From positions 62,001 through 126,000 of the forward strand of contig NZ_JBBWVE010000015.1 in assembly GCF_041903755.1 (NCBI RefSeq): a stretch of 64,000 bases of DNA, written 5' to 3'. Of the stretch, positions 53,752 to 63,223 are shown in pieces. A model generated the notes under the pieces. It ran no database searches and had not been told where the DNA came from. It saw nothing but the letters and a program-made list of their open reading frames with translations. The stretch is from Thiocapsa roseilacustris (lineage in GTDB: Bacteria > Pseudomonadota > Gammaproteobacteria > Chromatiales > Chromatiaceae). Within the stretch, counting starts at the first letter, position 1. Each line of letters opens with the position of its first letter. A program made the translations under genes and the position numbers.

Positions 53752-54768
53752 ATGGATCTCACGACCACCTATCTCGGACTGACGATCAAGAACCCGCTGG
53801 TCCCCTCCGCCTCGCCCCTGTCCAAGAGCGTTGCCATCGCACGCGAGCTTGAAGACAACGGCGCCGCAGCCATCATCATGTGGTCGCTCTTCGAAGAGGC
53901 CGTGACCGCCGAATCCGAAAGCATGGTGCGCTTCCTGCACCACCAGGACATTGGTTTCGGCGAGGCTGACAGCGGCTTTTTGCCCGTTCATCAGGATTTC
54001 GAGGGCGCGCTTGAGCGGTATCTGGACAACATCCGCAAGCTCAAGGAGTCACTGGACATCCCCGTTATCGCCAGCCTCAACGGCGTCACACCCGGCGGCT
54101 GGATCAAGCACGCGACCGAGCTGCAACAGGCCGGTGCCGATGCACTGGAGCTCAACGTCTACTATGTGGCCGGGGATATCACCCAAACCGGACTCCAGGT
54201 CGAGGAGCGTTATCTTGACCTCCTCCGCGAACTGCGCGGGCATGTGCAGATTCCCATCAACATGAAGCTCTCCCCGACTTTCAGCTCCATCGGCAACTTC
54301 GTCGGCCAGGTCGCCGCCGCCGGCGCCAACGGCGTCGCCCTCTTCAACCGCTTCTATCAGCCCGACATCAACATCGACAGCCTGCGTCTGCAATCGAGCC
54401 TCCACCCCTCGACATCCGCCGAGGCCCTGCTCGCCATGCGCTGGATCGCCATCCTTTACGGTCGCTTCGATGGCCTCTCACTCGGCGCGACCGGCGGTGT
54501 GCACACGGCCGCAGACGCCATCAAGCTGCTGCTTGCGGGGTCGGACGTGGTCCACCTGTGCAGCGTTCTACTCTCAAAAGGACCGGCCTACACGGCACAC
54601 ATCCTCAGCGGCATCGAGGACTGGATGGAGGAGCAGGGATTCGAGTCCATCGAGGACTTCCGCGGACGCGTCAGCGCCATCGCAGTCCCCAACCCGGCGG
54701 AGCTCGAGCGCGCCAACTACGTCAACATCCTGGACAGCTACAGCTTTTCACCGGGTGTGATGGTGTAG
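53752..54768 (+). CDS. Dihydroorotate dehydrogenase-like FMN protein
   Basis: A 338-residue TIM-barrel flavoprotein. MDLTTTYLGLTIKNPLVPSA SPLSKS is the family start; PVIASLNGVTPGGWIKHATE, ADALELNVYYVAGDITQTG and INMKLSPTFSSIGNFVGQV contain the FMN and substrate strands; LGATGGVHTAADAIKLLLAG is the phosphate site. It belongs to the DHOD-like branch often called putative dihydroorotate dehydrogenase, whose members are not the PyrD of pyrimidine synthesis. It is co-directional with nifJ, 162 bases away, suggesting a redox reaction with ferredoxin. Confidence 0.85.
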   Translation: MDLTTTYLGLTIKNPLVPSASPLSKSVAIARELEDNGAAAIIMWSLFEEAVTAESESMVRFLHHQDIGFGEADSGFLPVHQDFEGALERYLDNIRKLKESLDIPVIASLNGVTPGGWIKHATELQQAGADALELNVYYVAGDITQTGLQVEERYLDLLRELRGHVQIPINMKLSPTFSSIGNFVGQVAAAGANGVALFNRFYQPDINIDSLRLQSSLHPSTSAEALLAMRWIAILYGRFDGLSLGATGGVHTAADAIKLLLAGSDVVHLCSVLLSKGPAYTAHILSGIEDWMEEQGFESIEDFRGRVSAIAVPNPAELERANYVNILDSYSFSPGVMV

Positions 54769-54780
54769 GACCTTAAGAAA

Positions 54781-54857
54781 CTCGTGACACCCGCTACGCG
54801 GTGTCACGCATGCCCCCTGGCGCTCTGCGCCACGTCCTGGCATGGCCGGAGTCACGA
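54781..54857 (+). repeat. GTGACACCCGC repeat, copy 4
   Basis: CTCGTGACACCCGCTACGCG then GTGTCACGCATGCCCCCTGG and CATGGCCGGAGTCACGAAC. It lies directly after the DHOD-like gene. Confidence 0.85.
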
Positions 54858-54945
54858 ACACGGCTAGGAAAGGAACAAGGGGCGGCTGCGATTGGTCTAT
54901 CATTGAGCTTGAATATCAAGAGATTCATCTTGCCGGGAGACGCAG

Positions 54946-55737
54946 ATGCCGCACCGACCACGCACCGATCGACAGGGTCCGTTTCACGTCGACCAACTCC
55001 GCGAAGGCGATCGCTACGAGCTCTCCAGCGGTCACCCGATCTATTGCGCGCCCTCCGGGCGCGAGCATGCCGGAACCAATTTGATCGGCGCGGCAGCACT
55101 GGAGAGCGACCCGGATGTCGAATGGGCCGGTGTCGATGCGGGTTTCACCCCGGATTCTGGGACGTTGCGCGCACCCGACGTCGCGATCGGCCAAAGAGGC
55201 GCGGAACGGGGCTGGATCCCGGGCGCGCCGCCATTGGCAGTCGAGTATGCCGCTCGCGGACAGGACGAGCAGGAATTGCAGGACAAGATTGCGGAGTTGT
55301 TGCAGAGCGGCACCCAGCAGGTCTGGGTGGTTCGTCTGATCGGTCCGCGACGGGTCGAGGTCTATCGGCCCGGCGAAACGATGCGCTTGGTCGGTCCCGG
55401 CGAGATCCTGAGTGCGCCGGGTCTGCTGCGTAACCCGGTCCCGATCGAGGCGCTCTACGACCGCGATGCCGCACACCGCGCGACGCTGCGCAACCTGCTG
55501 CAGCGCGAGGGTTACGAGAGTCTGGACGCCGTGCGTCAAGAAGGGATTGTTGAGGGAATCAATCAAGGGATCAGCCAAGGCATCGCCGAGTCGATCCTCG
55601 CCTTGCTCACCGACCGTGAACTCGTCGTCGACCCACCGACGCGCGAACGCATCCTCGGCGAGCAGGATCTCGCGCAGTTGATGCGCTGGCTCATCGCCGC
55701 GACTCAGGTCCAGGAAGCGCAGAGGCTGCTCGATTAG
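54946..55737 (+). CDS. Uma2-family putative restriction endonuclease with GIxQGI tail
   Basis: A 263-residue protein with the Uma2 (DUF820) nuclease fold: RTLRAPDVAI-type segment (GTLRAPDVAIGQR), PPLAVEYAARGQDEQELQDK I (the E-x-K pair), and WVVRLIGPRRVEVYRPG. The C-terminal region carries the repeated GIVEGINQGISQGIAES helix, common in nuclease-like mobile genes. The ATG is preceded by GGGAGACGCAG. Biological substrate unknown. No partner gene. Confidence 0.8.
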   Translation: MPHRPRTDRQGPFHVDQLREGDRYELSSGHPIYCAPSGREHAGTNLIGAAALESDPDVEWAGVDAGFTPDSGTLRAPDVAIGQRGAERGWIPGAPPLAVEYAARGQDEQELQDKIAELLQSGTQQVWVVRLIGPRRVEVYRPGETMRLVGPGEILSAPGLLRNPVPIEALYDRDAAHRATLRNLLQREGYESLDAVRQEGIVEGINQGISQGIAESILALLTDRELVVDPPTRERILGEQDLAQLMRWLIAATQVQEAQRLLD

Positions 55738-55744
55738 GAGAACA

Positions 55745-55827
55745 GTAGGTTGGGCAAAGCGCAGCCTGCCCAACGCGCACCGGCATCGGGAGTAGCAGTT
55801 GGGCACGCTGCGCTTTGCCCAACCTAC
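55745..55827. repeat. Long hairpin GTAGGTTGGGC...GCCCAACCTAC
   Basis: GTAGGTTGGGCAAAGCGCAG at the left is exactly complementary to CTGCGCTTTGCCCAACCTAC at the right, separated by about 43 bases. The 20-base arms are perfect. It sits between convergent genes. Confidence 0.85.
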
Positions 55828-55862
55828 GACTGCACCTCGAACCCCGCACCCCGAACCCCCCA

Positions 55863-58502
55863 TTACCCATCCGAATCGACAAACCGCTCGACCGGCACGC
55901 ACTTGGGCACCAGCCGACCGCTTGGGCCCGGCAGCATCAACACCACCTGACGGCTTTGCTCGGGTCCATAGCTCACATGGATCGGCTTGTCGTTGCCGTA
56001 GAAGTAGAGCCGGTCGAAGGGCGTTTCGCCGACGACCCAACGCGCGACCTCAAGCATATCCTCGTCCTCGACCAGACAATCCACGGCGGCGCCCAGACGC
56101 GGACAGATGGGATGACCCAGCCGATTGCGCTCATGCGCAGCGTGCTGATCGCGCTTCGGATCGATCCGCCCCGGGATCGCCTTCGCCAGCGGTGCGGAGC
56201 AGAACCCGTAGGTCAGTCGAATCATCCCGAAGTACTCGATCACCGGATCCAGGACCTGCGTGGCCAGATCGCACAGCGCCGTGTAGCTTTCAGGTTGCTC
56301 AGGGCAGTTGGCAAGCCCTGTTGCGGCCTGCGTCTCCCCGCATTCGATCAAGTGACGGTAGCTGAGAAAACGTCCGCACGGGGCGTCCAGGTCCGGGATC
56401 GTCCGGGAACGGACCAAGGCGCCATCCTCGATCGACCAGCGCCGTTGCTCCAGCAACGCATCAAGAACACCCGGCGCCGGCCCATACCCCGACGCCGGCA
56501 GCACACCAAGCGCATCGAGCGCCTCGTCGAACGCGAGTTGCTCCGGATACCCGTCGCACTCCTCGTTGATATAGCGTGACTTGCGATACAGATACGGCGG
56601 CTCGAAGTCATCGCCGTATGCGAAATAATCGATGTCCTGCTCGCGCAGCTTGATCTTGACCCGCTCGATCATCCGCGGCAGCGCCCTGCCCTCGAAATCG
56701 TCGTACCGCATCAGGCTCAGCTTGCCCGAGCCGATGTGGATCTTCACCAGATCCGCCTCGCGGATATCGCCGTAGAGCATCGATGCGGCACCGACATAGA
56801 CCCGCAGAAGCGCCGGGAGCTGCTCGACCAATCGGCTGTGCAGTTGCAGCGAGGCGCCCGGATCGAGCCACCCCAGACCATGTTCGGACGCCGAACGGCA
56901 GGCGGCAGCGATCGCCTCGGTGTCGGCGATCCGGAAAAGCTGCGTGCGACCGGCCTCCAACGCGGCCGGATAGTCGCCGAAGAACGCCTTGATGTCGCGC
57001 TGCAATCCCGCGTCGAGATGCTTGTAGGGACGCCGCCGACTGAACTGCTGAAGCGCAAAATAGACCTCCAGGTCAGCGATGCGCGCCTGCTCGGCCCCCG
57101 CCAGCGCAGCCTCCGCACCTTCCTGTCCCTTCTGATCGGCGAGGAAACGCAGCGCCTTGCCGAGACTGCCGAAGCCCTCGATCAAGGGCAGCAGATCATC
57201 GACCTCGATCTTCTCCGGCGTTCGCCCCAGACGCAACCAGGTCTCCCAGAGGCGCTCCAACGGCTCGCGATAGGCATCAAAGCGTTCCGCCGCGCGATCG
57301 CGCCGAGCCGGCCGCTCACGCGGGGGCAGCGCGGGGCGCGTGCTCGGCACCCTGAGCCGATTGCTTCTGCGGCTATAGCGCTCCACCAGAAACCGCTGCT
57401 CCGCGTCTTTGTCGCGGAACACATAGAGCACGCCCGGCGCAACCGGGATCGGCTCCTCGTCCAGCACTTGCTCCAGATACGTCTTGATCTCGGACTGGGT
57501 GTAATAGCGCTGGAAGGTGCCGCGCTGCGTCATGACGCCGTCGCGAAACCGCTCCCCGCGCGGGTCGTTTTGGTTGGCGAGCATCACCGACACGACCAAC
57601 AGCCGCTCGGCGAGCGACCAGGCCCGCGTCAAGGCCACCAGCCGCTCGTCGAAATCCTCGATCACGTTGATCACGAAACCGAGATTGACGATATCGGCTG
57701 CAGCGATCGGCTCTTCCGGCGCGAAATAGGGATCCCATCCGGAGGCTTCCAGCCCGTTCTCGCACAAGCCGCGAACATCGTCGCCGCGCCCGCAGCCGTA
57801 GTCGAACAGGCGATAGCGGCCATCCAGAAAGCCATGCCGCGCCAGCGTCTGCACGGGCGCCGAGAAGCCATAGCGCACCATCGCGGTGCGGTGTCGCGCC
57901 GCCTCCCAATCGAGCGCACCGCCGAGTCCGACGAGGGCGCGCGACACGACGCCGCCCTCCCCCGCCTCGGACCCGGTCAAGTCGCCGTCGGCAGCCTCGC
58001 CCGCGACACCGTCGAGATTACCGATCGGGACCAGCGTGTGGCCCTCGATCCGATACCCGGCATCCGCGACCAGCGCCTCCCACTGACGCCGATAACCGAT
58101 GCGCTTGGGGTCATCGAACAGACCGATCGACTCGGCCTGTTCCGTCAATGCGACATAGTCGGCGCGGCTCGGATGATCGCCCGGCAGCAGCAGCTCCTTG
58201 CGATGCAGGATGGGCGGGTTCAGCGAGTCTTCGTAGGTGCGATAGCCCGTCTCCCCTGTTGCGCGATCCACACGCCAGCTCTCCTTCAGCGCCGGGAAGG
58301 GGGTCTCGAAAAAATCCGGATAGTTGAGGAAGGCGACCTCGGAGCCGTCCTCGGCAACGCGCACGACATTGAATGCAGGCTCGACCGACGCCCGAAGCAT
58401 CTCGAGTGCCGCGGCCACGCCAGCCATCAACTCGGGCTCGGCGCGGTCCAGCAACGTTCGATGCAGGTAGCGTCGGCCTGCGACCGTCTTTCCGAAACTC
58501 AT
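55863..58502 (-). CDS. DNA phosphorothioation-associated putative methyltransferase
   Basis: An 879-residue protein. The N-terminal 480 residues match the family named for its link to dnd systems: GKTVAGRRYLHRTLL then NYPDFFETPFPALKESWRVD, and the SAM-binding motif LFDYGCGRGDDVRGLCENG with WDPYF. The C-terminal half contains KIHIGSGKLSLMRYDDFEGR, often encoded as a part of the same family in longer members. It would methylate DNA or a thio-modified nucleotide; activity is unproven. No dndABCDE genes are in the window, so it is an orphan here. Uma2 lies 7 bases upstream in the same operon. Confidence 0.8.
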   Translation of the reverse strand: MSFGKTVAGRRYLHRTLLDRAEPELMAGVAAALEMLRASVEPAFNVVRVAEDGSEVAFLNYPDFFETPFPALKESWRVDRATGETGYRTYEDSLNPPILHRKELLLPGDHPSRADYVALTEQAESIGLFDDPKRIGYRRQWEALVADAGYRIEGHTLVPIGNLDGVAGEAADGDLTGSEAGEGGVVSRALVGLGGALDWEAARHRTAMVRYGFSAPVQTLARHGFLDGRYRLFDYGCGRGDDVRGLCENGLEASGWDPYFAPEEPIAAADIVNLGFVINVIEDFDERLVALTRAWSLAERLLVVSVMLANQNDPRGERFRDGVMTQRGTFQRYYTQSEIKTYLEQVLDEEPIPVAPGVLYVFRDKDAEQRFLVERYSRRSNRLRVPSTRPALPPRERPARRDRAAERFDAYREPLERLWETWLRLGRTPEKIEVDDLLPLIEGFGSLGKALRFLADQKGQEGAEAALAGAEQARIADLEVYFALQQFSRRRPYKHLDAGLQRDIKAFFGDYPAALEAGRTQLFRIADTEAIAAACRSASEHGLGWLDPGASLQLHSRLVEQLPALLRVYVGAASMLYGDIREADLVKIHIGSGKLSLMRYDDFEGRALPRMIERVKIKLREQDIDYFAYGDDFEPPYLYRKSRYINEECDGYPEQLAFDEALDALGVLPASGYGPAPGVLDALLEQRRWSIEDGALVRSRTIPDLDAPCGRFLSYRHLIECGETQAATGLANCPEQPESYTALCDLATQVLDPVIEYFGMIRLTYGFCSAPLAKAIPGRIDPKRDQHAAHERNRLGHPICPRLGAAVDCLVEDEDMLEVARWVVGETPFDRLYFYGNDKPIHVSYGPEQSRQVVLMLPGPSGRLVPKCVPVERFVDSDG

Positions 58503-58509
58503 CGGTTCG

Positions 58510-59109
58510 TCAGTCCCCCGTGCTCATCGTCGGGTCCGTCTCGGGAGCCGGCCAGTCGATCTCCAGACCATCGATCACACCGACAGGGGTCTGTCCTTCC
58601 AGGCCCTGCACGTCCGGCTTCCCGTAAACGCCGTCCGCACCGAGCCGATAGATCGTCAGCACCCGATCGACCGGGTGCAGCAGCCAGTATTCGCGCACAC
58701 CATGACGCTCGTAGAGTGCTGGCTTACGGACCTGATCATGAACGGCACTGGACGCCGAGAGGATCTCGACGATCCAATCCGGCGCTCCGCGGCACCCCTT
58801 CACATCGAGCTTATGCGGATCGCAGATCACGGCGACATCGGGCTGCACCACCGTGTCGACCCGAGCGTCGGACTCGTCGTGCTTCGGCAGACGCACGTCG
58901 AAGGGGGCAACATAGACCCGGCACGAGCGCCCCTGAAGCGCATTGGCAACCTGGCGTACCAGCTCAACCACGAACTCCTGATGCAGTCGCGTCGGCGCTG
59001 GCGCCATCGCGAATGCTTCACCGTCGATCAGCTCCCAGCGTTCGTCCTCGGGCCAGAGACAATAATCACCGTAGGTGAAAGAACCGGTTTTGAGTGCGGC
59101 TTGACGCAT
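58510..59109 (-). CDS. Uma2-family endonuclease
   Basis: A 199-residue protein with the DUF820/Uma2 fold. RWELIDGEAFAMAPAPTRLH, VVQPDVAVICDPHKLDVKG and APDWIVEILSASSAVHDQVR KPAL contain the D-E-K nuclease signature of the PD-(D/E)xK superfamily. The start at 59109 follows GGAGAAACTGTC. It is the first gene of a two-gene unit with the phosphorothioation-associated methyltransferase, suggesting a modification/cleavage pair. Confidence 0.86.
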   Translation of the reverse strand: MRQAALKTGSFTYGDYCLWPEDERWELIDGEAFAMAPAPTRLHQEFVVELVRQVANALQGRSCRVYVAPFDVRLPKHDESDARVDTVVQPDVAVICDPHKLDVKGCRGAPDWIVEILSASSAVHDQVRKPALYERHGVREYWLLHPVDRVLTIYRLGADGVYGKPDVQGLEGQTPVGVIDGLEIDWPAPETDPTMSTGD

Positions 59110-59384
59110 GACAGTTTCTCCGTTGAAACAGCATCGGCACCGAGCGATCTTGATCATAACGCCGACCGGCAGGCTGAACGAGCGCGAGCAACGTGGAACA
59201 CAATCACAGCGAATCCCTCGGCTCAGCATCGATCACAGCACAAACGCGACCGAACGAGCCTGTTCACCCGGACGCTCGATTCGTCTCGCGGCGACTGCGC
59301 ACCACACCGGAGCAGACGACAAAGCCTGATATAGAGGGTCTGATATGATGACGACTCGCGAGGGATTTTCTGAGAACAACGACG

Positions 59385-61187
59385 TTGCTGAGTCCTAAAG
59401 GCGCATCGGCCGATAACCCGCGAGGTTCCGCCGTACAGACGCTCGGCACCCTGATCAAGGTGGTGATCGTCGCGATCCTGGTCAGCCTGACCCTCACCGT
59501 GCTGATGCTTCTGCATGCGGGGCGTATTCAGGACCAGACCGCTGCAGAGGCATCCTTGCGGCAGCTCGACGGGCTGCTCCGCATGAAGGGCCGCCACCTG
59601 GCCAACCACGTCAGGGATTATGCCGCTTGGAACGACGCCATCGAAGGCGTGATCAAGGCGCGGGACCGGCAATGGTGGGACGACAACCCCGGCCAGTATG
59701 CGCTCTCGACATTCGACCTCTCGCTCACCCTCGCCGCCGACGGCAGCGACCGGATCTATTTCATCTCGACCCCCGACGGAACCCGAAGCGCACCATCCGA
59801 GCTCACCCTCGGCACGTCCACGACGGCATTGCTGGACATGGAACGGCGCAGCCTTTCCTCCTCGGTTCCGGGCGAGGCAACGACGGGGTTTATAGAGCTG
59901 AACGGAACCCTGTATTTGGCGGCCGCCAGCCGATTCCTCCACGAAGAGGATTTCACAGCACCCGCCGAAGCCCCCGGCGCAGTGATGCTCTTTGCACTCG
60001 CGCTCGATGACAGGGTTCTTCCGGAGCTCGGCGACATCATGGGCGTCGACGGACTGGTCCGCGATGCGGCGCCTGAGTCCGGCGAGTCTCGCATGCCGCT
60101 CTCACTCGTCGACGGGACCACTGCGGGAATCCTGACGTGGACCCCGTCGGCGCCGGGTGGGTCCATGATCGCAAGCGTACTGCCCATCGCGCTGCTCGCC
60201 TTCGCGAGCGTCGCCGGACTGACCCTGGTCTTCGCCTTTCGCGCACGCAGCCTCGCCCGGCGTTTGTCCGCCGACGAGGCCGAGCGACGCGAGCTGTCGC
60301 AGCGCTACGAATCCATCCTCGAGACCGCCGGCGACGGCATCTTCGGCATCGATCGCGACGGGCGCATCCTGTTCGTCAATGCCGCGGCCGCGACGATGCT
60401 CGGTCTGCCGCGCACTGAGATCCAAGGACAGGACGCCAACCACTTGCTCCTGTGCCGACCGTTCGATGGACCCTCCGAACAGACCGACGAGGCACCCCTG
60501 CTGCGCGCACTGACAAGCGGTCGCGCCGAGGTCTCGGATACCGAGTGTTTTCGCCGCGCGGACCGAAGCACCTTCCCGGTCGAATACGCCGTCACACCCA
60601 TGCTGCTCGGGGACACCCCGACCGGCGCGGTGGTCGTCTTTCGCGACATCACCAAACGGCGGCAGACCGAAGAGGAGATGCTCTATCGCGCCAATTTCGA
60701 TGCCGTCACCGGCCTGCCCAACCGCAACCTCCTTCTCGAACGCCTGAATCAGGAGCTGAAACGGGCCCGCCGCGAGGCCACACGCGTCGGGGTCCTCTTC
60801 ATCGACCTCGACGACTTCAAACAGGTGAACGACTCGCTCGGACACGACGCGGGTGATCTCCTGCTGCGCCAAGTGGCCGAGCGTCTGCAGCAGTCCGCGC
60901 GCGACACCGACACCGTCGCTCGATTTGCAGGGGACGAGTTCGTGGTCGTCACCGCACACATCGCGGACCGGACCTGCCTGCAGACGGTCGCCGAGAAGCT
61001 GCTCCACATCCTTCATGAACCCTTCGCGATCGGGAACGCAGCCGTGCAGATCGGAGGCAGCATCGGAATCGCTATCTTCCCGGACCACGGCGACAATCCA
61101 CAGACACTGCTCACCCGGGCAGACCTTGCTATGTACCAGGCCAAGGCTGCCGGACGTGGGGCCTATCGGTTTGCGGGCATTGCCTGA
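59385..61187 (+). CDS. CHASE4/PAS/GGDEF diguanylate cyclase
   Basis: A 600-residue signalling protein (TTG start; no better codon fits). Membrane helices lie at about 22-46 and 267-287; between them is a periplasmic CHASE4-like domain (DYAAWNDAIEGVI, FDLSLTLAADGSDRIYF). A PAS domain follows (about 305-420; ILETAGDGIFGIDRDGRILF) and then a GGDEF domain (about 430-595) with FDAVTGLPNRNLLLERL and RFAGDEFVVV, the AGDEF variant at residues 515-519. AGDEF enzymes are usually active in c-di-GMP synthesis. No EAL domain. The ligand sensed is unknown. Confidence 0.9.
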   Translation: MLSPKGASADNPRGSAVQTLGTLIKVVIVAILVSLTLTVLMLLHAGRIQDQTAAEASLRQLDGLLRMKGRHLANHVRDYAAWNDAIEGVIKARDRQWWDDNPGQYALSTFDLSLTLAADGSDRIYFISTPDGTRSAPSELTLGTSTTALLDMERRSLSSSVPGEATTGFIELNGTLYLAAASRFLHEEDFTAPAEAPGAVMLFALALDDRVLPELGDIMGVDGLVRDAAPESGESRMPLSLVDGTTAGILTWTPSAPGGSMIASVLPIALLAFASVAGLTLVFAFRARSLARRLSADEAERRELSQRYESILETAGDGIFGIDRDGRILFVNAAAATMLGLPRTEIQGQDANHLLLCRPFDGPSEQTDEAPLLRALTSGRAEVSDTECFRRADRSTFPVEYAVTPMLLGDTPTGAVVVFRDITKRRQTEEEMLYRANFDAVTGLPNRNLLLERLNQELKRARREATRVGVLFIDLDDFKQVNDSLGHDAGDLLLRQVAERLQQSARDTDTVARFAGDEFVVVTAHIADRTCLQTVAEKLLHILHEPFAIGNAAVQIGGSIGIAIFPDHGDNPQTLLTRADLAMYQAKAAGRGAYRFAGIA

Positions 61188-61264
61188 GCAAAGGCCAGTG
61201 GATGATGCACCGCCGCTTGCCACCTATCGATTAACGCAGGCACCCCGGCTCCAGCTCGACATGC

Positions 61265-61334
61265 TTCTCACGGAGACAGGGTGAATCCGAACGCTTTCCT
61301 GCGCATGTTTCATGTCTCCGTGTTTCCGTGAGAG
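61265..61334. repeat. CTCACGGAGAC hairpin repeat, copy 4
   Basis: TTCTCACGGAGACAGGGTGA and CATGTCTCCGTGTTTCCGTG AGAG form a weaker hairpin than the other copies. The upstream flank GGCACCCCGGCTCCAGCTCG is shared with copy 3. Confidence 0.8.
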
Positions 61335-61368
61335 ATTCCGGAAACTGATCGGTGCTTTGGCACAGCCT

Positions 61369-62229
61369 TCAGCCCGAGCTCACTCTCCCGGCAAGCCATT
61401 CAAACAGCGCCTGCCGACGCTCGGCCGACAGCCGCTCGATCCGCGCCATGATCTCGTCCATGCTCATCTGATCGTAATGCCCGTTCAGCGCCGCGGCGAG
61501 CGGCGCGAGCACGGCATGCTCTTCCGGCGACAGGGTCTCGGGCGGGTTCTGCAGGTCCTTCAAAAAGGCTTCTGTCCGATGTTTGTCGAGTGCACCGATC
61601 TCCCGGATCTCGGGAAGGCCCCGGCGCCAGGTCTCGATGCGCGTCTGCCGAGCCTGCCCGTCGAGAGCCGCTATGCGCTGGGCAACCATCTCCAAGAGCT
61701 GCTCGACCACTTCACGGTCTTCGCTCGACAGATAGGCCGGCGCCACGTTGAGCTCCGACTCGATCCGGGCGCAGCCGTCGCGGGCGAGTGTCGGAATCTT
61801 ATCCGCAAGCGCGCGACGCGGGCTCAACCATTCGGTGGAGCGCCGACGCGCGGCATCGATGCGTTCAGGGCCGAGCGCCCGATACACCGAGGCCAGATCC
61901 CAGGCGGGATCGATCTCGCGCGCGGCAAGCTCCTCCGCCAGAGCGGCCGACTGGTGCTCGATCTGCTGAGCGAGGATCTCGGCCAGCCGCTCGGGGGACA
62001 TGTCGCCGGTTTCCCATGTCTCGAGATCTGCCGCGATCCGCTGGAGCTGGAGCGCCAGCTCGCTCACCTCTGACTCATCGCGCGTGCCAATGAAGATCTC
62101 GCGCAGTCGATTCACTCGCGCGAGCGCCTCCTGCAGCGCGCTCTCGGTCTTCGGGACGTCTGGAAAACCCGCATCGAGCAAGGCCGACGCTGGGCACGAC
62201 TCAATGTTCTCCCGTCGCCCCGAACACAT
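61369..62229 (-). CDS. Hypothetical helical protein downstream of the Rpn-type gene
   Basis: A 286-residue frame, mostly long helices, acidic, with no recognised domain; AEILAQQIEHQSAALAEELA and SPEEHAVLAPLAAALNGHYD are representative. The ATG at 62229 lies inside the end of the preceding gene, so the true start may be further in. It is co-directional with the Rpn-family gene and overlaps it by 29 bases, suggesting co-transcription. Function unknown. Confidence 0.6.
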   Translation of the reverse strand: MCSGRRENIESCPASALLDAGFPDVPKTESALQEALARVNRLREIFIGTRDESEVSELALQLQRIAADLETWETGDMSPERLAEILAQQIEHQSAALAEELAAREIDPAWDLASVYRALGPERIDAARRRSTEWLSPRRALADKIPTLARDGCARIESELNVAPAYLSSEDREVVEQLLEMVAQRIAALDGQARQTRIETWRRGLPEIREIGALDKHRTEAFLKDLQNPPETLSPEEHAVLAPLAAALNGHYDQMSMDEIMARIERLSAERRQALFEWLAGRVSSG

Positions 62230-63223
62230 CCTCCAGGCATCGCGCGCCCAGCACCTGCAGGGCCCATTGTTCCAACTGATCCGGGGAAGCGCTGCGTATC
62301 CTCTCTTCGATCTCGGGCGGGACCAGGCCGAACCGTTGCTGGACCAAGAGATGCAGTAGCTTGGCTTGGCCTTGGCCGATGCCCTGCTTGATGCCCCGCT
62401 CGGTGCCCTGCTCGATGCCTTGCTCGATGCCTTGCTCGATGCCTTTCTGTTGCGCCATCCGCTCGATGCTGCTCAAGTAATGCATGTGCTTTTCCTCGTC
62501 GAATTGCTGGACTTCGGACCACAACTGCTGCTCCAGTCCCTCCGGCAGCGTCAGTACCCAGTCGATGAACCGGAACAACTCAAGAATATCCTGGCGGGCG
62601 AAACCGCGTCGGTAGAGGCTGCGGATCAGCCCCAGCTTGGCCTGATAGCGATCGACTGGCGATCGGGCGGTCTCCCGGGCACTGAGGTGGGCCAGGGTGA
62701 CGACGGCAAAGGGATTGGCCGAGGACTCGAGCTCCGTTCGGCGTGTCCGATAGGCGGCCAAGCTGACCAAGGGAAAGCGCAGACCCATGCGGCAACCCCA
62801 TCGCGCATAGCCAAACTCACCGTGGTTGCGCCGACTCGGTTCACCCAGCACCGCCAGACTCACGACCGGTTTGGCGTAGCGATCATAGAGCCGATAGTTG
62901 TAGACAAACATGCGCTGGGCGAAATCCGCTTGGTTGCGCCCCTGGACTTCGACATGCACCAGCAGCCAGTCCTCTTCTCCCTCAAAACTGGTGACGCGGA
63001 TCAGCGAGTCGGCCCAGCGGCGACCGAGTTTCGCATCGCGGACCACCTTTTGTAGTTCCTTGTCGAGCAGGCTGTAGCCGTGCGTCCAGTCGATGCCGGC
63101 ATGGGCATCGGGGAAGAAGAAGGCCAGAAAGTCGGGGAAGTAGCGTTCCAAGACCGTCTTCCACGGGGAGTCATAATCAGCCACGACGGCATGCTGGTGG
63201 GTACTCGGAGCCGGGTCGTTCAT
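62201..63223 (-). CDS. Rpn-family recombination-promoting nuclease/putative transposase
   Basis: A 340-residue protein of the PD-(D/E)xK Rpn/YhgA-like group. WKTVLERYFPDFLAFFFPDA and SFEGEEDWLLVHVEVQGRNQ ADFAQRMF carry the nuclease core (D...HVEVQ). The C-terminal part contains a tandem repeat giving EQGIEQGIEQGTERGIKQGI then a helical tail ending EDVFGATGEH. Rpn proteins promote RecA-independent recombination through DNA cleavage. The ATG at 63223 follows GAGAGAGCACGTC. A second, near-identical copy starts upstream and continues past the window end. Confidence 0.86.
   Translation of the reverse strand: MNDPAPSTHQHAVVADYDSPWKTVLERYFPDFLAFFFPDAHAGIDWTHGYSLLDKELQKVVRDAKLGRRWADSLIRVTSFEGEEDWLLVHVEVQGRNQADFAQRMFVYNYRLYDRYAKPVVSLAVLGEPSRRNHGEFGYARWGCRMGLRFPLVSLAAYRTRRTELESSANPFAVVTLAHLSARETARSPVDRYQAKLGLIRSLYRRGFARQDILELFRFIDWVLTLPEGLEQQLWSEVQQFDEEKHMHYLSSIERMAQQKGIEQGIEQGIEQGTERGIKQGIGQGQAKLLHLLVQQRFGLVPPEIEERIRSASPDQLEQWALQVLGARCLEDVFGATGEH
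62390..62450. repeat. Tandem 12-base repeat inside the Rpn-type gene
   Basis: Consecutive units such as CTCGATGCCTTG (and CTTGATGCCCCG, CTCGGTGCCCTG) encode the repeated GIxQGI helix of the C-terminal linker. A shorter array lies at about 63766-63802 in the second gene. Confidence 0.75.

Noticed and set aside
56736..59078. A 780-codon plus-strand frame across the methyltransferase and Uma2 genes
   Set aside because: The minus strand carries recognised domains in both genes; the plus frame is a mirror of their codon bias.
62390..62450. CRISPR-like tandem repeat
   Set aside because: Units are 12 bases without spacers and lie in frame inside a coding sequence, encoding GIxQGI; not a CRISPR array. 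No CRISPR or cas gene was seen anywhere in the window.
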